From Lutimonas halocynthiae (lineage in GTDB: Bacteria > Bacteroidota > Bacteroidia > Flavobacteriales > Flavobacteriaceae): 64,000 nt of DNA. The stretch lies in contig NZ_JAUFQO010000012.1 in assembly GCF_030409835.1 (NCBI RefSeq), forward strand, positions 1-64,000. The letters run 5' to 3'. How positions within the stretch are numbered: position 1 is the stretch's first letter; every line of letters starts with the position of its first letter. The translations under genes were made by a program, and so were the position numbers. The notes beneath the pieces are model-generated. The model worked only from the letters and a program-made list of their open reading frames with translations, had not been told where the DNA came from and did no database searches. This document shows, piece by piece, positions 26,811 through 33,943 of the stretch.

Positions 26811-29800
26811 ATGAAGAAAGTATTGAATTCGTCTATCTCCGGTTCGAAAATCATAAGTCTATTCTTTTTTTTAATATCTCTGTCACTATTTGGGCAAGTA
26901 GAATTTACTAAAATACCACTTGACAATCAATTGGTTGCAAGAAATGGAGTTACAGGTATTGTTGAATTTGAAGGTACAGTTTCAAATTTAACACCTTATA
27001 ATGATATCAAAATAGTTAGATATAGAGATGGGATTAATAATGGTGAATTCACTTATGAGTTGAATAATCCTGGAGGTATATCAAACTTTGCATCTAATAG
27101 CGACATTACTATTGTTGCCGAAACGAAAAATTATTCCTTTGAAATCTATGGTCTGACTGATGACCCTCCTTTTCCTAATCCGAGTATACCGGATGTATTG
27201 ATTGCAACTATCTCAAACGTTGTAGCAGGAGATGTTTATATTATTCAGGGGCAGTCGAATGCAGTAGCAAATATAAGAGATGGCGTGGGACCCCAAAGCA
27301 ACTTTATTCGGGTTTATGCCAGTGGGACAGAAACATTCTCGAAGTTGCAAACCCAAGACGTTTGGTCAATTGCCAACGTGAATTCAGGAAGTGAAGTATT
27401 AGGAAATACTGGGCAGTGGGGAGCTAAAATAGCTAGTTTAATTATTGATAAATACGATATTCCAGTAGCAATTTTTAATGGAGCCCGTGGAGGTAAATTT
27501 ATTAACTATTTTACAAAAGACTATGACGGTATTTATGAGTCAACTCCGGCTACTAATAACTACTTTAGATTGAAATACAGGTTGGATAGAACTGGTTTAG
27601 GAAGTGCGGTAAAGGCAATATTTTGGTCTCAGGGCGAGAATGTGAGTCAAACAGTAAGTGATTATAAATTAGCTTTTGAGGACTTAAGAACTAGTTGGCT
27701 TAGTGATTTTTCTGGAGTGAAGCAATTTTACATTTTTCAAATTAGCAATGGTTGTAATGCTTATTACAATACGAACACCCTATTATTACACGTTACTAAG
27801 GAGGCACAGAGGCAGTTGGCCGAAGAGAATAATGATATCCAAATTATGAATACAGACGGTCTAGAACAGTATTTGGACGGAGGCAGCTTAGGGTTTTGCC
27901 ATTTTGTATATAATAATGGTTACGAAGGTTTTGGAGAAAGAATATTTCCGCTTGTTGATTCATATTTTTATACAGACACCCCGGTTGAACCCGAATATTT
28001 ATCTCCGAATATAACAGATGCCTACTTAATTGATGACGTAACTTTAGTATTGAATACAGATGCAGAAAAACTATATATTGATAATTCCACTGAAGCCATT
28101 AAGAATTTTGTCTTAGACGGAAATGGCACCATAATGGACGCCTATACTTCTGGAAATCAGATTGTTTTTACTTTGTCAGAATATCCTGGAGTCAATGCCA
28201 AAATTTCAAATATAGGAGCATTACCTGGAGTCAATGATAATCTTATTACCAATGCTACTAATGATGTTGTTGGGCCAGAAATATTGTCATTTTATGAATA
28301 CTCAATTAGGAGTGATTTAATAACAATATGGAATAATAATGCTTGGTCTAATGGTTCTCCAACTGATTCAAAAAATACCATTATTGATGATGATTATAAT
28401 GGAATTAATGCTGATTTAATTACAAAAGATTTGAAAGTTAATGCAGGTAGCACATTAAATTATAATACAAATTCTAATAATAGTGTTATTGTAAATGGGA
28501 ATATGGTCATAAATGGGAATTTTATTGTGGGCGATATTGAATCATTGATTATTGATGACGTTAATGCTGACGTAGAAATTAGTGGTAGCTACCGGAAAAT
28601 TGAAAAATCAACGGAGTTAACGAATAACTTTGACGTGACATATTGGTCGTCGTCAGTAGAAAACACTAATATCAACGATGTTTTTATAACAAAAGGAGTT
28701 AATAGTAGCCGAATATTCTATTATGATTTGTTTAAGGAAAACCCTTTATATACAGGTGATTACATTGATTACAGACATTGGCATAACGCACTAGGTTCGG
28801 ATCAAATGACTCCTGGTCAAGGATTTTCTGTTGACGGCCCTGAAGATGCAACGTCAGGTACTCAACTGGAAGTTGAGTTTACTGGTAAGCCAAATTACAA
28901 GGACATTTCTATTCCAATAGGTACAGCGCCAAGTGTGTTAGATGATAATGATAGGACAAATTTAATTGGGAACCCTTACCCATCGGCCATTAGTGCAGAT
29001 CAATTTATATCTGCAAATTCTTCTATTAAAAACGGAACCCTTTATTTATGGTCGCATGGTACTGAATACGGAGGCGATCAGTATGATCCTGATGATTATT
29101 TAACGTATAATTCACTCGGAGGAAATTTGAGCGACATTGAATTGCCCTATTTCATAGCTTCAGGACAAGGCTTTATGATTTTAACCGATGTGTCAAATGG
29201 AACTATTAATTTTGAAAATTCTATGCAGGTTACAAATAATAATACAGAGTTCTATAAATCTAGAAAGAAGAAGAAAGGGCCTTCTGTGAACGATGTGACA
29301 AAACGGTTATGGCTTAAACTATTAAAGAACAATGCTGCCAGAAAGGAAATTTTAATTGGATATTCAGATGGTGGCTCTGAATCAGTCGATTACGGACTCG
29401 ACGGAAAATTAATCAACACCGAGGCATCACTTACTTTTTATTCTTTAATAGACAATGAGAAATATGCTATACAAGGATTAGGGAGAAGGGTAGTTGGGAA
29501 GCCTGTAAAATTAGGGTTTAGCTCCCTTGAAAGCGGGAATTTTAAGTTGGGAATAGCAAAAACTCAGGGGTTCGGACAGAATAAACGAATCTTTCTAAAG
29601 GATAGAAACACTGGTTCGATACATGATTTGAGTAAGTCAGATTACGAGTTTTTCATAAGTAAAGCAGGAGACTTTCCAGATCGTTTTAGTATTCGATTTG
29701 TTGGTGGAAACGAAAATTACGGTGATTATATCAAAAATGTTTTGAAGGTCACTAATAATTCAAATGGTTTTAAATTTAATGGACCCCACGACGTTAAAGA

Positions 29801-29963
29801 AATAAAGATATATGATATCTATGGAAGGGTTATTTATCATTCATTTCCAAATAATAATAGTTTTAATATTCGACTGAATAAAGTTAAAAAAGGGACCATT
29901 GTAATTATTCGATCAATAATGAAAAATGGCCATATTCATACCCATAAAATGATTAAAAAGTAG
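26811..29963 (+). CDS. T9SS surface protein with sialate O-acetylesterase-like (SGNH) domain
   Basis: The frame opens at 26769, but I prefer the ATG at 26811, which gives a signal peptide ending ISLSLFGQ; the longer form puts a charged 14-residue extension in front. The product is about 1050 residues. An SGNH carbohydrate-esterase domain shows IIQGQSNA (~residues 144-151), the ARGG loop and FWSQGEN (~270-276), with a possible catalytic His in the later CHFVYNNGYEGFGE. Then comes a large module shared with the giant protein at 36577-43647: IEKSTxL, VTYWSS, NPYPxAI, LW(S/T)HGTE and QGFMI. It ends in a T9SS-like domain (IKIYDIYGR...). It may trim O-acetyl groups from the polymer acylated by the neighbouring MBOAT systems; that is inference. 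Confidence 0.85.
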   Translation: MKKVLNSSISGSKIISLFFFLISLSLFGQVEFTKIPLDNQLVARNGVTGIVEFEGTVSNLTPYNDIKIVRYRDGINNGEFTYELNNPGGISNFASNSDITIVAETKNYSFEIYGLTDDPPFPNPSIPDVLIATISNVVAGDVYIIQGQSNAVANIRDGVGPQSNFIRVYASGTETFSKLQTQDVWSIANVNSGSEVLGNTGQWGAKIASLIIDKYDIPVAIFNGARGGKFINYFTKDYDGIYESTPATNNYFRLKYRLDRTGLGSAVKAIFWSQGENVSQTVSDYKLAFEDLRTSWLSDFSGVKQFYIFQISNGCNAYYNTNTLLLHVTKEAQRQLAEENNDIQIMNTDGLEQYLDGGSLGFCHFVYNNGYEGFGERIFPLVDSYFYTDTPVEPEYLSPNITDAYLIDDVTLVLNTDAEKLYIDNSTEAIKNFVLDGNGTIMDAYTSGNQIVFTLSEYPGVNAKISNIGALPGVNDNLITNATNDVVGPEILSFYEYSIRSDLITIWNNNAWSNGSPTDSKNTIIDDDYNGINADLITKDLKVNAGSTLNYNTNSNNSVIVNGNMVINGNFIVGDIESLIIDDVNADVEISGSYRKIEKSTELTNNFDVTYWSSSVENTNINDVFITKGVNSSRIFYYDLFKENPLYTGDYIDYRHWHNALGSDQMTPGQGFSVDGPEDATSGTQLEVEFTGKPNYKDISIPIGTAPSVLDDNDRTNLIGNPYPSAISADQFISANSSIKNGTLYLWSHGTEYGGDQYDPDDYLTYNSLGGNLSDIELPYFIASGQGFMILTDVSNGTINFENSMQVTNNNTEFYKSRKKKKGPSVNDVTKRLWLKLLKNNAARKEILIGYSDGGSESVDYGLDGKLINTEASLTFYSLIDNEKYAIQGLGRRVVGKPVKLGFSSLESGNFKLGIAKTQGFGQNKRIFLKDRNTGSIHDLSKSDYEFFISKAGDFPDRFSIRFVGGNENYGDYIKNVLKVTNNSNGFKFNGPHDVKEIKIYDIYGRVIYHSFPNNNSFNIRLNKVKKGTIVIIRSIMKNGHIHTHKMIKK

Positions 29964-30026
29964 TTTATCTTTATAAACACAATTTAATTTATTGATCATT
30001 TCCTCAAATTTTCTAAATTGCATTAA

Positions 30027-31103
30027 ATGAAAATATTAATAGATATTGGTCATCCTGGTCATGTACATTATTTTAAGAATCTTATAACAGAGCTGACAAA
30101 AGACGGGCATGAATTTTTGATTGTCGCAAGAGATAGGGATGTTATCATAAGGTTATTGGAAAAATTGAATTTACCCTATATTAATAGGGGGAAGGGAAGT
30201 AATTCAAAAATCGGAAAACTTTTATATATGTTGAAAGCTGATCTTCAGATTTTGAGGGTCGCCATGAAATTTAAACCTGATTTATTTTTAAGTTTTTCAA
30301 CACCCTATGCGGCGCAAGTATCCTCTATGCTTGGAAAACCGCATATTGCGTTGACAGATACCGAGCATGAAGATGGTATTCTCTCAAAATTTACATACCC
30401 TTTTACTGAGGCTATTTTGACTCCAAAGAGTTATCTAAATGATTTGGGAGAAAAGCATATAAAATTTAACAATGTCATTGAGGGCTTGTATTTACATAAA
30501 GATTATTTCGAACCGGATCCTGATATAAAGAAGATTCTAGGATTAGAAAAAAATGAGGAGTATGTCGTCATTAGATTTGTGTCATGGAATGCGCATCATG
30601 ACGTTGGACATGCAGGCTTAGACAACAAGGCTAAATCAGATTTAATCAAAGTTTTAGAACCAAGATTTAAAATATTCATTTCTTCTGAAGGAGATTTGCC
30701 AAATGAATTTGTTCCTTATAAGATAGATATTTCACCAGAAAAAATGCACGATGTACTAGCTGAAGCATCTCTTTTTATTGGAGAAAGCGCAACTATGGCA
30801 TCAGAAAGTGCTCTACTAGGTACTCAGGCTGTTTATATAAATTCTCTGCCTTTAATGGGTTATTTGGCATTTGAACAGGAAGCGGGTCTATTAAGACATT
30901 TTGAATCTTCAAATGGGGTAGTAAGCTATGTTGCTCAGATTGCAGAAAATAATAATGTCAAGGATGAAGCAAAGGAAAAATCAAGAATGATGCAGCAGGA
31001 TTTTATTAGCCCTACAAAATTCCTTAATTGGTTTATATCTAGTTACCCATCAAGTATGGAAACCTTGATTAATGATCCAAATTACGAATCAAGGTTTAGA
31101 TAA
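30027..31103 (+). CDS. DUF354 family glycosyltransferase-like protein
   Basis: A 358-residue protein starting ILIDIGHPGHVHYFKNL, the DUF354 signature, with a two-domain GT-B-like layout: SFSTPYAAQVSSMLG and LTDTEHE in the first half, and a GESATMASESALLGTQAVYIN segment (quoted to show the donor-site-like Ser/Glu-rich loop) in the second. DUF354 proteins occur in polysaccharide loci of archaea and bacteria and are thought to be glycosyltransferases, although biochemistry is scarce. It is followed after 36 bases by the NodB-like gene, and the two probably act together. Confidence 0.82.
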   Translation: MKILIDIGHPGHVHYFKNLITELTKDGHEFLIVARDRDVIIRLLEKLNLPYINRGKGSNSKIGKLLYMLKADLQILRVAMKFKPDLFLSFSTPYAAQVSSMLGKPHIALTDTEHEDGILSKFTYPFTEAILTPKSYLNDLGEKHIKFNNVIEGLYLHKDYFEPDPDIKKILGLEKNEEYVVIRFVSWNAHHDVGHAGLDNKAKSDLIKVLEPRFKIFISSEGDLPNEFVPYKIDISPEKMHDVLAEASLFIGESATMASESALLGTQAVYINSLPLMGYLAFEQEAGLLRHFESSNGVVSYVAQIAENNNVKDEAKEKSRMMQQDFISPTKFLNWFISSYPSSMETLINDPNYESRFR

Positions 31104-31139
31104 TCATCTAGAATACTGCTACATAAACAAATTAAATAA

Positions 31140-31895
31140 ATGGATTTTACTGTAAAAAAATACACGGAGTTATTAGATACTCTTATTGAACAAAATTACT
31201 CATTTCAGACATTTGATGCCTATCTGAAAAAAGCCAATGATAAGGTGGTTATGCTTCGTCATGATGTTGATGATTTGCCAGGCCATTCTTTAAGATTTGC
31301 AAAGATTCAGCATGAAAGAGGCGTTAAGGGCGTGTATTATTTCAGAGCTGTTCCGCAAAGTTGGGATGTAGCTATTATAAAAGAAATTGCCTCTTTAGGA
31401 CATGAAGTAGGATATCATTATGAGACCATGGATACAGCTGGTGGTAATATAGACATGGCATGGGATCAATTCAAGCAACATTTGGAGGACTTAAGGAAAT
31501 TGGTTCCTGTAAGCACCATTTGTATGCATGGGAGCCCAAGATCAAAGTTTGATAATAAAGAAATATGGAAGAAATATGATTATAAGACATTGAACCTCAT
31601 CGGTGAACCTTATTATGATATCGATTTTGATAAAGTTTTATATTTTACCGATACGGGACGAAGATGGGACGGATTCAAAGTAAGTGTTAGGGATAAAGTA
31701 AAATCTAATTATGATTATACTTTTCACGCGACTGATGATATTATTTCTGCTCTAAAAAAATCTACATTACCAAATCAGTTTATGTTTAATTTTCACCCAC
31801 AACGCTGGCATGATAATAATATTCAGTGGACGAAAGAACTCATTATTCAAAACGCTAAGAATGTCGTTAAAAGAGTTTTCTTTGTTTCAAAATAG
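31140..31895 (+). CDS. Divergent polysaccharide deacetylase (NodB-fold) family protein
   Basis: A 251-residue protein with a NodB-like opening, MLRHDVDD (~residues 37-44), then LGHEVGYHYETMD and a C-terminal FHPQRWH that fit the metal-binding and catalytic positions of carbohydrate esterase family 4 relatives. It has no signal peptide, so it would act in the cytoplasm, for example on a nucleotide- or lipid-linked sugar. The typical HSxxH motif is not obvious, so activity is uncertain. It lies between DUF354 and the sugar transferase gene. Confidence 0.75.
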   Translation: MDFTVKKYTELLDTLIEQNYSFQTFDAYLKKANDKVVMLRHDVDDLPGHSLRFAKIQHERGVKGVYYFRAVPQSWDVAIIKEIASLGHEVGYHYETMDTAGGNIDMAWDQFKQHLEDLRKLVPVSTICMHGSPRSKFDNKEIWKKYDYKTLNLIGEPYYDIDFDKVLYFTDTGRRWDGFKVSVRDKVKSNYDYTFHATDDIISALKKSTLPNQFMFNFHPQRWHDNNIQWTKELIIQNAKNVVKRVFFVSK

Positions 31896-32009
31896 ATAGG
31901 TAATGTATCAAGCTTTTATCTTGAGAGAAATCAGGCTTATTTACGCCATGAAATAAGGACTAGTCATTAATAAAATGAATAAAATATTTTCTTTTTTAAG
32001 GAAAATGTG

Positions 32010-32017
32010 TATATTTA
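32010..32017 (+). promoter_or_regulatory. Candidate -7 promoter box before the HTH/sugar transferase gene
   Basis: tatattta agrees with TAnnTTTG except for the last base. It has the same position relative to the conserved leader box as the better promoter at 26593-26600, which supports it. Confidence 0.4.
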
Positions 32018-32047
32018 CCGCTTAGAAAAAGAATTTAAATAATATCT

Positions 32048-32074
32048 TCAATTTTATCAACCCCTCATGATGAA
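32048..32074 (+). promoter_or_regulatory. Conserved leader box, copy B (with mini-ORF start)
   Basis: This matches 26627-26653 at 26 of 27 positions (g to a at the ninth base). Its aacccct (32059-32065) can pair with aggggtt (32117-32123). The latter can alternatively pair, as ttttagggg (32113-32121), with cccctaaaa (32184-32192) just before the downstream start codon. Two mutually exclusive folds are therefore possible. Confidence 0.65.
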
Positions 32075-32204
32075 AATTGGTTACTTATCAATAGTACGAA
32101 TTACCAAAATTATTTTAGGGGTTATTATATTGAAATTAGAACAGGGAAATATTGTTCTTAAGGAAGAGTATTTTCATGTTAATCCCCTAAAACAATTGCT
32201 ATGA
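32067..32204 (+). CDS. 45-residue mini-ORF overlapping the sugar transferase start (ATGA)
   Basis: The frame starts ATGATGAAA within the conserved leader box and is open for 45 codons. It begins MMKIGYLSIVRITK, has a hydrophobic IILGVIIL stretch and ends NPLKQLL. Its TGA (32202-32204) overlaps the ATG (32201) of the sugar transferase gene, the arrangement used for translational coupling. It matches no family I know. It could be a small protein, a coupling leader peptide or the remnant of an upstream extension. Random occurrence is possible, but the conserved start and exact ATGA junction argue for translation. Confidence 0.5.
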   Translation: MMKIGYLSIVRITKIILGVIILKLEQGNIVLKEEYFHVNPLKQLL

Positions 32205-33703
32205 TAACAAAATTACAAAAGCCTACTTTTTTTGATGATCTTAAAGGGCCAAGTTACCGCAGTAACTTTCTGAGTCCCATTAATAGATCGAATGGATTCC
32301 CTCAAACAAAAAAGATTTTCACAAAAGATGAGAAAGTCCGAATTGTTATTGATGGGCAGAGTAATGTTATTCCAATTGAAAAATTGTGCCAGAAAGAAGG
32401 TATTTCGATTGGGACATTTAATAAATGGACAAAAGAATTTTTATCGGCATCAGCTTTAAATGCAAAAGAAGGAGTTGAAACTGATAAAAGAGCCGCTGAT
32501 GAGAAGTTTCGTGTTGTAATAGAAGGAAAATCCGGAACAACAAGTATAGCTGAAATATGCAGGCGCGAAAATATAACACAAGAGATATTTTTAAGTTGGT
32601 GTGAAGATTTCTTATTGGTAAGAAATAGGAATTCAATCATCCATAAATTAAATAACCCGCTTTATCAGAAAAACAGAGAGCTCATCTCTAATTTTTCAAG
32701 CCTTGCGGTGGTTAAATATTGTGAAAACTATGTAAATATTAGTTCTGCCAAATCTTTGGTTGTTTTGAAGTCAAATAGTCGTCGTCTTGAGGATGTTCAA
32801 GACCTGAACAATGTGGTGAGTCTGCAAAAAATAAATGATGTAAGATTTGTCAACAAATATTTGGAAAAAGTTAACGGAAAACTTGAGAACGGTGGAATCA
32901 TGGTTGGTTGTTTTGAGACTTTTACTGCAAGAAGACAGAGAATGTCTATTAATAAAATTCCGGTATTGGGAAGTATTTATTTTGCAGCAGAGTTTTTGAT
33001 TAAACGAATTCTTCCAAAAGTGTCCTTCACAAAGAAGTATTATTTTGACATTACTAAAGGTAATGATAGGCTGCTTTCAAAAGCAGAGGGTTTAGGTCGT
33101 TTGGTAAGTTGCGGATTTAGTATTATGGATTATAAAACCATTGACGGAATCTTATATTTTGTAGTCAAAAAAGTAAGAGAGCCGTATTTTGATGAAAGTC
33201 CAAGTTACGGCCCAGTATATAAAATGCCACGATTAGGTAAGAATGGAAAAATGATTGGAGTGTACAAGTTCCGAACAATGCACCCTTATAGCGAGTATTT
33301 ACAAGATTATATTGTTAACGCTTATGGTTATGCAGAAACAGGAAAGCCTGCCAATGATTTTAGAATCCCTAAATGGGGTAAATTTATGAGAAGATTGTGG
33401 CTTGATGAAATACCACAGTTATTTAATGTATTGAAAGGAGAATTAAAACTTGTTGGAGTGAGACCGGTTTCGGAAAGGTATTTTCAGGATATCCCTAAGG
33501 AAATGCAGAAATTGCGATTGACTCAGGTTCCGGGTTGTGTTCCTCCTTATGTTGCTTTAAATAGAGAAGGTAACGTTATGAGTGTTCTTCAATCTGAAAA
33601 AGAATATCTGGAAGAAAAGATAAGAAATCCTTATACTACTGATATGAGGTATTTTTTAAATGCGATATTTAACATTGTATTTAAGCATAAACGGAGTGCT
33701 TAA
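32201..33703 (+). CDS. Initiating sugar transferase fused to two transposase-type helix-turn-helix modules
   Basis: A 500-residue protein with three parts. Residues ~38-83 and ~99-139 are two similar HTH modules of the IS3/IS911 OrfA (HTH_Tnp_1) type (KVRIVIDG...IEKLCQKEGIS...FNKW and KFRVVIEG...IAEICRRENIT...FLSW). Residues ~160-325 look like a decayed methyltransferase-like region (LENGGIMVGCFET, LGRLVSCGFSIMD). Residues ~330-500 are a bacterial sugar transferase catalytic domain: YKFRTMHPYSEYLQ, FMRRLWLDEIPQLFNVLKGE, LVGVRPVSERYF. The last part should transfer a sugar-phosphate to undecaprenyl phosphate. The usual membrane hairpin is not obvious; residues 252-275 are the nearest candidate. 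The HTH part suggests a nucleic-acid-binding, possibly autoregulatory function. A strong terminator follows. Confidence 0.88.
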   Translation: MITKLQKPTFFDDLKGPSYRSNFLSPINRSNGFPQTKKIFTKDEKVRIVIDGQSNVIPIEKLCQKEGISIGTFNKWTKEFLSASALNAKEGVETDKRAADEKFRVVIEGKSGTTSIAEICRRENITQEIFLSWCEDFLLVRNRNSIIHKLNNPLYQKNRELISNFSSLAVVKYCENYVNISSAKSLVVLKSNSRRLEDVQDLNNVVSLQKINDVRFVNKYLEKVNGKLENGGIMVGCFETFTARRQRMSINKIPVLGSIYFAAEFLIKRILPKVSFTKKYYFDITKGNDRLLSKAEGLGRLVSCGFSIMDYKTIDGILYFVVKKVREPYFDESPSYGPVYKMPRLGKNGKMIGVYKFRTMHPYSEYLQDYIVNAYGYAETGKPANDFRIPKWGKFMRRLWLDEIPQLFNVLKGELKLVGVRPVSERYFQDIPKEMQKLRLTQVPGCVPPYVALNREGNVMSVLQSEKEYLEEKIRNPYTTDMRYFLNAIFNIVFKHKRSA

Positions 33704-33718
33704 TGAATTAAGTTTATA

Positions 33719-33752
33719 AAAAAAGGAACCCCAAACGGGTTCCTTTTTTTTT
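33719..33752 (+). terminator. Rho-independent terminator after the sugar transferase gene
   Basis: An 11-bp stem (33721-33731 with 33737-33747; core gaaccc/gggttc), a 5-base loop and a T run to about 33752. It separates wzc from the genes upstream. Confidence 0.9.
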
Positions 33753-33943
33753 GAATTAAGCACAGTTTTTGATCGGTTAATGGTGTCATAAAATTATGCT
33801 TTTTCAGATTGCTTAGCTGCATTTTGAAAAAGTACTTGAATTAAAAAAGATCAATAAATTGCATAAATAGTAGTGGATGTCACAATTTTATTATTTTTAC
33901 GCGTTATTTACACATACAATTAGGGGTAAATTAAATTATATAT

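Noticed and set aside
32201-32640. Insertion-sequence remnant (OrfA) inserted in the sugar transferase gene
   Set aside because: The HTH region is in frame with the enzyme, has no inverted repeats or target duplication, and is followed by a complete sugar transferase; a fusion explains it better.
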